NCBI GenBank assembly: GCA_030041295.1
Contig: JASHOD010000039.1
Coordinates: 62,001-126,000 of the forward strand
Reading direction: 5' to 3'
Length of the DNA stretch: 64,000 bases
From: Nitrososphaerales archaeon
GTDB taxonomy: Archaea; Thermoproteota; Nitrososphaeria; Nitrososphaerales; CADDZS01
Translations under genes and position numbers: made by a program
In this document: in pieces, positions 43,989 through 53,805 of the stretch
Position numbering within the stretch: position 1 is the first letter of the stretch
How the letters are laid out: each line of letters opens with the position of its first letter
Notes under the pieces: generated by a model
Database searches by the model: none
Told to the model about the DNA's origin: nothing
The model's input: only the letters and a program-made list of their open reading frames with translations

Positions 43989-44174
43989 AGAATAAGGAAA
44001 CTCCTCTATAGATGGATTGCTTTAGAATTTTTTCAAGGCGGTTGATGTACGATAGGCTCGCGTTATAAGTGGCTAAAGCCTAGAGTGTTGGAATTTCGCA
44101 TTTAAGATTTGAGCGCACAATTTGAAACCAGAGAAGCGGAATCCTGACAGTCACGTCACTTTTAGTAGTGCGCT

Positions 44175-44186
44175 CTCGATTTCGAG
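44175..44186. other. Inverted repeat in divergent intergenic region
   Basis: CTCGA-TT-TCGAG with extended near-pairing outside (GCGCT / AGCG with two extra G). It sits between the MMPL and hydrolase genes; could be an operator or a small RNA stem. Confidence 0.25.
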
Positions 44187-44248
44187 GGAGCGTTTGGCTT
44201 TTTAGACAGATGAAACTAAGTGAGAAATTGCTTTAGGGGACTAGACTC

Positions 44249-44896
44249 ATGGCCGAAGAGTTCATCAAAGTTGACAATTTGAGAATAAGATACTGGAGCA
44301 ACGACGTGGCGAAGGCTAAGGACTCTAACAAGCCCACGGTGGTACTATTCCACGGGAACGCTTTTTCTCTTGACAATTGGAAGGAAACGAAGACCCTTGA
44401 CGCGTTGACCTCCGCGGAATTTCCAGTTTACGCAATCGACCTCCCCACTGGCAAGGGGTCAAAGTCGGACAAAGTCGACGAAAGTAAATTTCCCACCTAC
44501 AGGGACATGGTTCCAATCATTGAGAAGGCTTTTTCAAAGCTGGGTATCGGTTTTAGAAACCTCGTAATAATCGGCCCCTCTCTTGGGGGAGGGTTTGCTG
44601 TGTCTTATGCTCTCGCCCATCAAAAGAGAGTTGAAGCTCTTGTACTCATCGCTCCCGCGCTCCATAGACTCGACCAAAAAGAGCAAGACGAGCTATCAAA
44701 CCTTGAGATGCCGATCCTACTTGTTTGGGGAGACAAAGACACTCTGATACCACTCGAGGAATTCGGAAGACCACTCAAGAATCAGCTTTCTCGCTCCAAA
44801 CTCTTAATCATAAAAGATGCAGGTCACGCTGTTTATCTCGAGAAACCAAGGGAATTCAACGAGATTTTGACCGACTTTTTATCCGAAATTTCCTAG
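44249..44896 (+). CDS. Alpha/beta-fold hydrolase
   Basis: 215 residues, ATG start. VVLFHGNAFSLDNW is the oxyanion-hole strand, GPSLGGGFAVSYA gives the nucleophilic Ser (G-x-S-x-G), VWGDKDTLIP the Asp and AGHAVYLEKP the His. A small esterase/lipase type; no lid domain to speak of. Substrate unknown. Confidence 0.88.
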   Translation: MAEEFIKVDNLRIRYWSNDVAKAKDSNKPTVVLFHGNAFSLDNWKETKTLDALTSAEFPVYAIDLPTGKGSKSDKVDESKFPTYRDMVPIIEKAFSKLGIGFRNLVIIGPSLGGGFAVSYALAHQKRVEALVLIAPALHRLDQKEQDELSNLEMPILLVWGDKDTLIPLEEFGRPLKNQLSRSKLLIIKDAGHAVYLEKPREFNEILTDFLSEIS

Positions 44897-44951
44897 ACGG
44901 AACAATCAGGCCACGTCTGTAAAGGGACTAACCGCCAAAGTTAAAAGGCGA

Positions 44952-44972
44952 ATATGTCTAAATTAGACATAT
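44952..44972. promoter_or_regulatory. 21-bp palindromic operator at padR-TRASH start
   Basis: ATATGTCTAA-A-TTAGACATAT, perfect 10-bp arms around one base. It lies between a TTAAAAG TATA-like box (44941-44947) and the TTG start at 44974, so a bound regulator would block transcription. The gene product is the natural candidate to bind it (autorepression, inference). Confidence 0.65.
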
Positions 44973-44973
44973 C

Positions 44974-45459
44974 TTGAAAAGGACCATACAGCAATCTCTT
45001 CCGATTAGCGCATCCGACACTGAGAGCGAACTAGACGGTTCAGTGTTAACTGATTTTTCACGATTTTACATACTGCTCTTGCTATTCGAAGGTGAAAAGC
45101 ACGGATATCAAATAATGTCGAGTATAGATCGTAGACTGGGGCAGAAAGTTAGCCCGAGTTTGGTCTATCCATTTCTCAGATTGCTCGAAGACCAAAATCT
45201 TGTTAGATCTAGAGCAGCGAACGTAGGGCGCAAACCAAGGAACGTCTACTCGCTCACAAGTTCTGGCAAGGTTCTTTGCAACAGACTCTTCAAACAGTTC
45301 ACCACCATCGTCTCGAGCGCAATCGAACCGAGCATGCAAGTTTGCGCCCACTGCGGATGCAAGGTGTACATGAACGCCTACTCTGAGGTAATCAAGGGAA
45401 AAAGGCTGATGTTTTGTTGCAAGTACTGCGCCGCATCGTACAAGAGAGGAGAAAAGTGA
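44974..45459 (+). CDS. PadR-family regulator with C-terminal TRASH metal-sensing domain
   Basis: 161 residues from TTG. Residues about 25-105 form a PadR winged helix (FYILLLLFEGEKHGYQIMS, then SLVYPFLRLLEDQNLVRS). Residues about 121-158 form a TRASH-type Cys cluster (CAHCGCKVYMNAY, then CCKYCAASYK). PadR plus TRASH suggests a metal-sensing repressor; with a copper ATPase 10 bp downstream, copper or silver is the likely signal. Confidence 0.8.
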   Translation: MKRTIQQSLPISASDTESELDGSVLTDFSRFYILLLLFEGEKHGYQIMSSIDRRLGQKVSPSLVYPFLRLLEDQNLVRSRAANVGRKPRNVYSLTSSGKVLCNRLFKQFTTIVSSAIEPSMQVCAHCGCKVYMNAYSEVIKGKRLMFCCKYCAASYKRGEK

Positions 45460-45469
45460 TGATCAAAGC

Positions 45470-47551
45470 ATGGCGACAGATCCGATCTGCGGAATGTTTG
45501 TTGAAGAATCTCCAGATTCACTTCACGCGGCCGTAGGAGGGACAACATATTACTTCTGTTCAGAATCCTGTCTCAACGAGTTTACCAAACCCGAGATTGA
45601 GCTGAGGCGCCTGAAGATTAGTGCGATAATCGCCCTGGCGCTTGGAATACCTATTCTTATCTTATCTTACGTGCATCCGATAGGTTGGCTTTTGCTAGTC
45701 CTTGCTACTCCTGTCCAGTTCGTTGCCGGATGGAGGTTCTACGTTGGTACTTACAACGCGATCAAAATGCGCTCATCGAATATGGATGTTCTCATCGCGC
45801 TCGGAACATCTGCAGCTTACTTTTACAGCTTAGTTTACGTGTTGTTCCCGAAACAATTTCCTTACGGTGGGCTGTATTTTGATAGCTCGGCAATAGTGAT
45901 TGCCCTTATTCTAGTTGGACGGATACTCGAATATTCCGTAAGAGGAAAGGCTACCGAAGCGATAAGAAAACTTGTCGCGTTGCAACCAAGAACTGCGACC
46001 ATAGTCAGAAGTGATGGTCGAGAGGAGGAAGTCCCGATCGAGCAAGTCCAAGTGGGAGACATCTTTGTTGTGAAACCTGGAGAAAGAATAGCAACAGACG
46101 GAATCGTCGTAGAAGGGCATTCATCGGTTGACGAAAAAATGGTCACTGGCGAGAGCATTCCCATAGAGAAGGCGAAGGATAATGTGGTCATTGGGGGTAC
46201 GATAAATGGTCAGGGCTCTATCAGAGTAAGAGCGTCGAAAGTTGGGGCAGACACAACACTCTCGAAGATAGTTCAGCTCGTGCAACGGGCCCAGAGTTCC
46301 AAAGGGCCCGTAGAAAGATTGGTCGACACGGTTTCCAAATATTTCGTTCCAATCGTCGTTTCAATAGCTCTCTTTGCGTTCGCGGCCTGGACGATTATCG
46401 CCCACGAACCAGTGAGTTTTGGTTTCACTACTGCGGTTGCGGTGCTAGTCATTGCGTGCCCTTGCGCGCTTGGTCTAGCTACCCCCGCCGCAATTTCGGT
46501 GGGAGCGGGAAAGGGGGCAGAAAACGGAATATTGATCAAAGGAGGTGAGTATCTTGAGCGATGCCAAAAGATTGACACCGTTTTATTTGACAAAACCGGA
46601 ACTCTAACAAAGGGAGAACCATCTGTGACAGACGTCTTTGCTCTAAATCACTCGAACTATAATGACGATGAGATTCTCAAATTTGCGGCAATAGCTGAGA
46701 AACACTCTGAGCATCCACTCGCCACTGCAATAGTAAATAGAGCTCAAACCAATCTCAATGACAGGATCATTCCCGACCCAGACTCATTCGAAGCAATTTC
46801 TGGAAAAGGAGTTCGCGCTACTTACTCAAGTCACGACATTCTCTTTGGAAATCCGAGGATCTTGGAAGATTATGGTCTACAAATGAAAGACGATGATCGA
46901 AAACAACTTTCAGAGCTGCAATCACAAGGAAAAACGGTGATGATTCTCGCGATAGACAAGATACTCGTCGGCCTTGTAGCGGTCGCTGACACGCTCAAAG
47001 AACACGCAATGGAAGCGGTAGGAGGACTAAAGAAGATGAATCTTGAAGTCCTGATGCTCACCGGAGATAATCAGGCAACTGCTTCCGCAATAGCAAAGCA
47101 AGTCGGCATTGTCAAGTACTACGCCGAAGTCCTTCCGAGCCAAAAATACGAAATTGTCAAGAAACTCCAGCTAGAAGAGCACAGAAATGTAGCCATGGTC
47201 GGCGACGGAATTAACGATGCTCCTGCCCTCGCTCAAGCTGATGTCGGAATCGCGATAGGGTCCGGCTCTGACATAGCAATAGAGACCGGAGGGTTGATTC
47301 TGATGAAAGATGACCTTCGTGATGTTGTTGCGGGGATTCAGCTTTCAAGGAAGACCATGAGCAAGATCAAGCAGAATCTTTTCTGGGCTTTTATCTACAA
47401 TGTTGGGCTGATTCCCGTGGCCGCTGGTCTTTTGTTTATTTTAATCGGGGTCCTGCTCAACCCCATATTCTCTGGATTTGCGATGGCGATGTCATCGGTA
47501 ACGGTCGTCACAAATTCTCTCAGCTTGAGAAGGTTCAAGCCGAAATTTTGA
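45470..47551 (+). CDS. copA: Copper-translocating P-type ATPase with N-terminal YHS domain
   Basis: 693 residues. Residues 1-42 are a YHS metal-binding domain (MATDPICGMFVEESPDSL, then YYFCSESC). The core is a P1B ATPase: intramembrane C-P-C at 330-332, phosphorylated Asp in DKTGTLTKGE (D374), TGES in the actuator, HP motif in KHSEHPLA and GDGINDAPALAQADVG. The YHS takes the place of the usual HMA N-domain. ATG start. Exports Cu(I) (or Ag) from the cytoplasm. Confidence 0.95.
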   Translation: MATDPICGMFVEESPDSLHAAVGGTTYYFCSESCLNEFTKPEIELRRLKISAIIALALGIPILILSYVHPIGWLLLVLATPVQFVAGWRFYVGTYNAIKMRSSNMDVLIALGTSAAYFYSLVYVLFPKQFPYGGLYFDSSAIVIALILVGRILEYSVRGKATEAIRKLVALQPRTATIVRSDGREEEVPIEQVQVGDIFVVKPGERIATDGIVVEGHSSVDEKMVTGESIPIEKAKDNVVIGGTINGQGSIRVRASKVGADTTLSKIVQLVQRAQSSKGPVERLVDTVSKYFVPIVVSIALFAFAAWTIIAHEPVSFGFTTAVAVLVIACPCALGLATPAAISVGAGKGAENGILIKGGEYLERCQKIDTVLFDKTGTLTKGEPSVTDVFALNHSNYNDDEILKFAAIAEKHSEHPLATAIVNRAQTNLNDRIIPDPDSFEAISGKGVRATYSSHDILFGNPRILEDYGLQMKDDDRKQLSELQSQGKTVMILAIDKILVGLVAVADTLKEHAMEAVGGLKKMNLEVLMLTGDNQATASAIAKQVGIVKYYAEVLPSQKYEIVKKLQLEEHRNVAMVGDGINDAPALAQADVGIAIGSGSDIAIETGGLILMKDDLRDVVAGIQLSRKTMSKIKQNLFWAFIYNVGLIPVAAGLLFILIGVLLNPIFSGFAMAMSSVTVVTNSLSLRRFKPKF

Positions 47552-47635
47552 GCTTATCTTTTTATTCTATTTCAATGATTAATCGGACTACCACGCACAA
47601 GTTTCTAGGTTAGAATGGGGGTGTGAAATAATCAA

Positions 47636-47779
47636 ATGATGAAGGATCCAATCTGCGGAATGATGGTTGACGAGAAGAAGACTACGCTGAAATCAGAACA
47701 CGAAGGCAAGACGTTCTACTTCTGTTCGGCAATGTGCAAAAAGAAATTCGATTCCGACCCGCACAAGTACGGTCACTAG
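47636..47779 (+). CDS. Free-standing YHS-domain metal-binding protein
   Basis: 47 residues: MMKDPICGMMVDEKKTTL, then KTFYFCSAMCKKKFDSDP and a His-containing end. The same fold as the N-terminus of the ATPase just upstream, with matching Cys positions (DPICGM, YFCSxxC). ATG 47636 or 47639. Probably a copper chaperone or buffer in the same island. Confidence 0.8.
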   Translation: MMKDPICGMMVDEKKTTLKSEHEGKTFYFCSAMCKKKFDSDPHKYGH

Positions 47780-47959
47780 GTGCAGTAATGCACGGTGCAA
47801 GAATGTATAGATAGAAAATCACGAAAAAGTAGTCGGACGAAGTAGATCATCCGCAGCTAGCTTCAAAGGTTGAATTTGCTGATAACTACTGATGATTTTT
47901 CTTGAATCATTAAATTGCTTTGAAGCACACGTCACTTACTGCGCCGTGTTATTTTTCTC

Positions 47960-49868
47960 TTGCTGACAACATCACGCCGTGCTCGTCTCATTATTTCACT
48001 GATAGCGATTGCATTAATTGCTTTCACGGTTACAATGCTTGCGACCAGGCTCGTACAATATCCAAAGCACGACGAATTCGCGTACGTTGGAAATGCTCTC
48101 TACGGAAGCGGACCGCATTCAGGGTCAGGCAGTCGTATAATGGAGAAAACTATTCCGTCTCATATGTGGAAAGACCGCCTGTTTTCTGGTGGTTGCTAAC
48201 TTCTCTCTTTTCCATAGGGGTCCAGTCCATACAGCGCTCTTGCAATATCTCCACTATTCACGGTTCTGAACGCCGTGCTCGTCGCATTGTTTGCTTACGA
48301 ACTCTCTCGGGACTTGAAGTCCGGACCTTTGCCGGGATTCTAGCTGGGTTATCGGGGTTTGCGATAAGCATCGGTTCGCACATTCTAAGCGACGCGATGG
48401 GTTCATTTCTAGCCGCGCTTGCAATGTTTTCCTTCTACGAGTATGTTTTCAAGAACAGGAGATGGTTCGCCCTAATTTCTGGGGCATCAATAGGTCTCGG
48501 CCTCGACGCAAGAGACGAAGATCTCGTCACGCTGGTGCTGATGATTGTCCTATTGATTATCTTCGTACCAAAAGGCGGAGTGACGAGAAAAATCCTGTAT
48601 CTCATGGTTTTAGGCACGATCGTAGGAATACCTGTACTTCTTTACGGAGAGATTTCGACGATGCAGCTAATCTCAAACCTTGCAACTCCCATAGTCTTCG
48701 ACTGGTGGCCGGTCATAGTAGCTATTGGAGCCTTTCTCACTTTTCTCGCGTATAAATCGACGAATCGCACGCAAATCACGGAACTTGGCGCGGCCTTCTT
48801 TGGATTTTTTGTTATCATGCTTCCTTTTTTTCAACAACTTTACGCTTGGAAACGTGGACTATTACATAGCGGGAAAGGGAATCCTCGTGAGGCCTTTGGC
48901 TCATTTACTGATGATACCACAAACGGGAGGGGTAGGTGCGAACCTGACAACGACAGTGAGGATGATGCAATGGCTAGAGTCAACACTGGCTCCGCTTTCA
49001 ATCCCGGTTATTATCTTGACAGTTATAGGAATTTATTACTTTGCAAGATCAAACAAGAAGAACTTTCTTTTCCTATTTCTTTGGACTCTCGTGACATATG
49101 GGTTCGTGGTCGGAGATACAAATCTCGAGGATCGCTCCCTATTGATCGCTTTTGCTCCGATTATGATTTTTGCAGGAATTGGGCTAGGCTATATCTGGAA
49201 GGGAAACTCCCTTCTTGAATAATCTTCGGAGCGGTGACTTGCTTTCTTGCGAACATTATACCCAGCTCCGCGATCTCCTTCTCTGACCTAACGGTCGTAG
49301 CTTCGCTGACAACGCATACGAGCAACTGGCTTCACTCGTTCTTACCTACAGTCACGCTCAGTTCCCCGAGCCCCGTCCTCCCAGTCACATCGATTGTAGA
49401 GGGCTTAGTGTCCCTCCTCTTTTCTCTCGCAGTACTTGTTATTGGCGGGTACATTGTAATGACAAAACTTGGCAGATCATTATCAGGCAATCGTCTTATT
49501 CCAACCAGCGTGCTGAATGTACCAACCAAAAAACCATACAGTGGCATAGTCCCGAGGCCCAATCGGATGATCCTCCAGCAGATGATGATGAGGAAGACGA
49601 AATCGAAGTGACTGAAGGTAGGAAAATCAGGAGCGAACAAGTACTCGCTAAAGAGTTAAGGAACGACAACGAGACTGTCCAAAATGAGGAGACCTACAAA
49701 GAAGAAATAGCGTCGAAGAAGTACTCTGATGTATATGTATCAACACAACAATCGATTGTTGCACCGGAGAAACCACGAGTGAGCAGATTCAGCGGTGGAG
49801 AAGGCGATGTAGAAACCAGTTGGTTATTTGAACATGAAAAAACTGAACAACAGGAATCCAAAAAGTAG
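47960..49868 (+). pseudogene. Membrane glycosyltransferase (GT39/ArnT-like), multiply frameshifted
   Basis: One continuous protein can be read only by changing frame about six times. Pieces in order: RLIISLIAIALIAFTVTM then QYPKHDEFAYVGNALYGSG with the acidic DE of GT39-type enzymes; SYVERPPVFWWLLTSLFSIG; SPYSALAISPLFTVLNAVL; ILAGLSGFAISIGSHILSDA and following helices with a GLDARDEDLVTL loop; NVDYYIAGKGILVRPLAH to FAPIMIFAGIGLGYIWKG; CFLANIIPSSAIS to GGYIVMTKLGRSL; and an acidic tail DDDEEDEIEVTEGR. Several breaks coincide with homopolymers (four G at 48217-48220, seven T at 48825-48831, six A at 49528-49533). Likely a dolichyl-phosphate-sugar transferase once used in protein or lipid glycosylation. 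Confidence 0.65.
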
Positions 49869-49952
49869 AGCTCTTGCCTTACCCCTAGAGTGTATCCAGA
49901 ATTCGTAGCAGAACTTCAATTCGCACAAGTAAGCTCCTCGTAACTTTCTAAT

Positions 49953-51635
49953 TTGATCTTGAAACTTAGAGAACTGTGGAGCCTGAGCCGCACGCCGTAC
50001 AACGAGGTGGCCTTTCGATCTAACAAACAAAGTAGTGGCGGCGTCTCAAGCTTAGGCACGAACGATGTGAATCTCAACCGACGCTTCAAAATGATTTTGC
50101 GGAGTGCCAAATTTAGCAAGGTCGCCTTCGCGTTCTTTGGAAGCATCGGAGCAAGCATCCCCTTTCTGGATTTCGTGGTGTTTCCTGGTCCGGAATCGCT
50201 AGTCAGCGCGATTTCTTTGAGCCTAGCGATCAGCCTAGCTTACGTAGTGTTCTATTCTCTGCAAGTCCTCCCAGAGTTCACAAATTCCGAGGCCTTCTCT
50301 GTTCTATACACGCTACCACTCGAGGAACGAGACTTTTCTCTCGTTGCAGTTTTCTCTTTCATAAGGACGTTTGATTACCTTGTTGCTTGCACAAGCATAT
50401 TGCAAATACTGGCGGTTTGGCTCCTGACAAAGTCAATTCTCGCGACCGTTCTCATGGGATTTGGGGCGCTTGTCAACGCGATTTTTGCCGCGGCAATTGC
50501 GCTTTGGTTTTCGGGATTATTCTATCGACGAATATCTCACGCTGCGACCAGGTCAAAGAAGGCCTCGATCGGTCGCATAGCATTCTTGGTAATCTGGGGA
50601 TTCGCTGCGATGAGCATTGGATTTCTTTTCAATATCTTGAGCTATTTACTTCCATTCATTAATGACGCAATCGCGGCAGGGTATCGAAGCCCGAGCGGAA
50701 TTGCGATTTTGCTACTCCACCCTTTCGCAATAAGTCTGGCGATTGCGGCAATATATGACCCCTCGCTCTTGCTTTCCACCACATCTAATGCGGTTTCGGG
50801 GAGCACGATTGCTAGCTCACTTTACTTCCTAACTCCCTTCCTCGCGTCATTGGTCTACGCCCTGCTAGCCTTCGTAATAGGAAGAAGAACCTTCGTTACG
50901 ATAACAAATATCGCGCATTCAAAAAATGCAAACTCGGTCATTAGGCTAGTGACAAAGGATCTCCGTCTGCGTCTTCGAAATCCCCTTTTCGCGCAAATAG
51001 TCAAAGACCTCCGTTTAGCCTCAAAGAACCCCTCGATGGCATTTCTATACGCACTCCCGGTGTTCGTGGTCTTTATGTTGGCCGTCATCACGACGCAGTT
51101 TCCAATCATGCACGCTTCCGCAATTATTGTGAGCACGGTGGTAGGATGCTCGTTTACGATAATGATCTGCACGACGTTGCTCAATACTGAAGGAGCGGCT
51201 CTCGAGTATTCCTTTTCCCTTCCGATTCGAGTGAGGCAAATAATCAGTGGGAAGACGCTCGTGGCCACTCTGATGTTTGTCCCGGTCCCTCTTGCTTTGA
51301 TCGTGCTGGGACTCACAAAAGAACTCACGTCTCTCTATCTCTTGCTGATTCCTGTGATTGAAGTAATTGCCGTGTACGCAGCTTGCATGACCGAAATTAC
51401 GATGTTTTTTGGTTCTGGAAGGTCAAGAGGTTTCAGCGCTGTTTCGGGCGCCGGAGTAACCCGCCTAGTATTGTCTCTTGCGGCAGCGTTGGTAGTATTC
51501 ATGATTCCGCTAGGGGCTTATGCTATTCAATTCGTCTTATCGTCTAGTCATGAGCTTGGTATAGTTTCGATGATTACCGTTGCCTGGATAGAACTTTTGA
51601 TAGTATTCGGCGTGAATAGAAGGGTAACCCGCTGA
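49953..51635 (+). CDS. Multi-pass membrane protein, ABC-2 permease-like
   Basis: 560 residues, about 12 helices in two halves; the first ends with GRRTFVTITNIAHSKN, and the second begins with a soluble linker DLRLASKNPSMAFLYALP reminiscent of ABC-2 permease starts. No ATPase domain; the nearest ATPase gene is 300 bp downstream. TTG start at 49953 with weak upstream signals; an in-frame ATG occurs at codon 47. Confidence 0.6.
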   Translation: MILKLRELWSLSRTPYNEVAFRSNKQSSGGVSSLGTNDVNLNRRFKMILRSAKFSKVAFAFFGSIGASIPFLDFVVFPGPESLVSAISLSLAISLAYVVFYSLQVLPEFTNSEAFSVLYTLPLEERDFSLVAVFSFIRTFDYLVACTSILQILAVWLLTKSILATVLMGFGALVNAIFAAAIALWFSGLFYRRISHAATRSKKASIGRIAFLVIWGFAAMSIGFLFNILSYLLPFINDAIAAGYRSPSGIAILLLHPFAISLAIAAIYDPSLLLSTTSNAVSGSTIASSLYFLTPFLASLVYALLAFVIGRRTFVTITNIAHSKNANSVIRLVTKDLRLRLRNPLFAQIVKDLRLASKNPSMAFLYALPVFVVFMLAVITTQFPIMHASAIIVSTVVGCSFTIMICTTLLNTEGAALEYSFSLPIRVRQIISGKTLVATLMFVPVPLALIVLGLTKELTSLYLLLIPVIEVIAVYAACMTEITMFFGSGRSRGFSAVSGAGVTRLVLSLAAALVVFMIPLGAYAIQFVLSSSHELGIVSMITVAWIELLIVFGVNRRVTR

Positions 51636-51944
51636 ACAAAAGCTATTTGTCATGTCACTATAGTTTCTATTTTTCATATATCTTCTATTGTGGAAAGTAT
51701 CTTAGGCATGTATTTCCTGAACATTGATGCGGAAAGCACAGGCCAACTTTAACAAGGAAAAAACATTTTCAGCAGAGGGAGGAGTTCCGATCCTCCTCTC
51801 TTGCTGGGAGTGGTTGGTGTCCTAAATCTCTGCATCTCTTCTTAAAATAGTGCGTCATCATCACTTTGAGTGATTACCTAAGGTTATCATCGAACGTGAG
51901 TCGCATTTAACTTCACACTTTGTTTTTCTTTATTCAAGAGTTGA
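51636..51944. other. Intergenic region carrying a strong stem-loop
   Basis: About 309 bases between permease and ATPase genes. The only structure is the stem-loop at 51770-51806. AT-rich DNA before 51945 likely contains the ATPase promoter. Confidence 0.4.
51770..51806 (+). ncRNA. Candidate structured RNA or 3' element
   Basis: Stem of 14 base pairs with two single-U bulges (5' arm 51770-51783, 3' arm 51791-51806) and a 7-nt loop GTTCCGA. No T-run follows directly. Could be a small RNA, a leader element or a terminator; type unproven. Confidence 0.35.
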
Positions 51945-52958
51945 ATGGAAAAAACGAACTCCATAATCCAAGTAAAGGACCTAACAAAGAGATATCGAAA
52001 CCTGAACCCTGTTGATCATGTTTCGTTTGAGGTAGGAAAAGGGGAGATTTTTTCACTACTTGGTCCAAACGGGGCGGGAAAGACTACTACGATGAGCATG
52101 CTCACAACCGTCGCTTCCATAAGTCAGGGAGAAGCAAGAGTTGCCGGTTACGACCTGAGAACCGATCCAGGCGAAGTCCGTGGAAGGATTGGCGTACTCC
52201 CTCAAGAAGTAACTTTGGATGATGAGTTGAAAGGGATAGAGAACCTTCTCTTCGCGGCAAGATTGCATCATGTCCCCGAGAATGTTGCCCGAGGTCAAGC
52301 CCATGAGCTCCTCTCTTTAGTAGAGCTCGAGGATGCAGCGAATTTTCGTGTCAAGACGTACTCGGGTGGAATGAAACGTCGGCTCCAATTAATAGCCGCT
52401 TTGATACACAAACCAGAGATTCTTTTCTTAGACGAGCCGACGGTTGGATTAGATATTCAGACCAGAACTAGAATCTGGGATTATGTCCAGAGCCTAAATG
52501 AAAAGAATGGAATCGCTGTTTTCATGACTACTCACTATCTTGAGGAAGCGGATTACTTGTCAGACAGGGTCGCAATTATGGATCATGGAACAATCAAAGT
52601 GTCTGGTTCACCGCAAGAGCTCAAGGAGAGCCTTCATGGAGATATCTTGACGATCCAGCTAGCGGAAGATGGCGTGGACCTCTCTTCATTTCTTGATACA
52701 TTAGAAGGGGTTAGATCAGTCACAAAAATTGTCGGAGGAGCTTATCGCCTCAAACTTCCAAGGGTCGAGAGTGAGCTTCCTGAGATTATCACAAAAATAA
52801 CGTCCCAAGGATTGAAAATTAAGGAAACCTCCTTTAGCAAACCAACTCTAGATCAGGTCTTTCTTGAGGTCACCGGGAGATCATTGCGAGATGCCGAGGA
52901 GATGAACGGGCACTCCAGTTCTGGAAAGAATCGCAAAGAAGCAGCAGGAGGGATTTAG
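51945..52958 (+). CDS. ABC transporter ATP-binding protein (DrrA-like)
   Basis: 337 residues. Walker A GPNGAGKTT, signature YSGGMKRRLQLIAAL, Walker B ILFLDEPTVGLD, H-loop MTTHYLEEADYLSD. The C-terminal extension (about 235-320) is typical of drug/polyketide-type ABC-2 exporters. ATG start. Pairs with the permease directly downstream (gap of 4 bp to its TTG). Confidence 0.93.
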   Translation: MEKTNSIIQVKDLTKRYRNLNPVDHVSFEVGKGEIFSLLGPNGAGKTTTMSMLTTVASISQGEARVAGYDLRTDPGEVRGRIGVLPQEVTLDDELKGIENLLFAARLHHVPENVARGQAHELLSLVELEDAANFRVKTYSGGMKRRLQLIAALIHKPEILFLDEPTVGLDIQTRTRIWDYVQSLNEKNGIAVFMTTHYLEEADYLSDRVAIMDHGTIKVSGSPQELKESLHGDILTIQLAEDGVDLSSFLDTLEGVRSVTKIVGGAYRLKLPRVESELPEIITKITSQGLKIKETSFSKPTLDQVFLEVTGRSLRDAEEMNGHSSSGKNRKEAAGGI

Positions 52959-52962
52959 CAGA

Positions 52963-53789
52963 TTGTTAAGAGAGACACTAACTATCGCAAAGAGGGCTCT
53001 TCGAAATGGACCCGAAATCCGTTTGTCGTGGTCGCTACTTTGGTTCAGGCCGCATTCTGGCTGGCTCTGTTTGGAAATTCGTTCAATCCAGCAAGTGCGT
53101 TTGGCTCTTCGTCTGGATCGCTAGGAATTTTTCAGCATGTATTCGGTGGAGCAAGTAACTACATAACTTTCTTGACACCGGGAGTAATAGCCATCGCTGC
53201 TCTAACCGGAATGAGTTTCATGGGAGTAGATCTTGTGCTAGATCAAATAAATGGATACGTTAAGGTTATCAGTACCTATCCAATTCCTCGATCTTCGATC
53301 TATTTCGGCGGAGTCCTCCAAAACATCGCAAAGGGGATGGTCCAAGCGCCGCTCACCTTCCTTCTCGCATTCATAGTTCCTAATGGTTTGAAGTTGGGGC
53401 AGGGGGTAGGCATACTCAACATAATCGGCCTTTTCGCAGCGATCGCGCTATTAACGACTGTGTTCGCAACCTTGTTTACTGGAATCGCAATTTCAATAAA
53501 GAGTACAGATAGCTTTTTCGCAGTGATAAATTTTCTTACTTTTCCGATAATGTTTACTAGCACTGCTTTCTTTCCAATTAGTTTCTTCCCTGGTTGGTTG
53601 AAGCCGACCGCTCAGGCAAACCCGATCACTCTAGCAAGCGATGCAGCTAGACTATTGATCATAAACAGTTCACTATCTGCTTCGCAAATAGCATCACTTG
53701 CAACCGACCTAGCTGGACTCGCAGTCTTTGGCGTCGTCTTTGCTATACTCGGGACTTTGATGGCAAGAAACGCCTTGAAACCCAGGTAG
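52963..53789 (+). CDS. ABC-2 type permease, N-terminus frameshifted
   Basis: About 275 residues, six helices (SFMGVDLVLDQINGYVKVIS and PISFFPGWLKPTAQANPIT are ABC-2 landmarks). From TTG 52963 the product starts MLRETLTIAKRALR, then must gain one base in the AAA run at 53004-53006 to continue as KWTRNPFVVVATLVQ. Otherwise translation could only begin at the GTG at 53028, losing the start of helix 1. Works with the ATPase at 51945. Confidence 0.8.
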
Positions 53790-53805
53790 ATTTTCTCGAA
53801 AAGAG

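Noticed and set aside
46273-46593. Minus-strand frame in the CopA gene
   Set aside because: Shadow of P-type ATPase core motifs.
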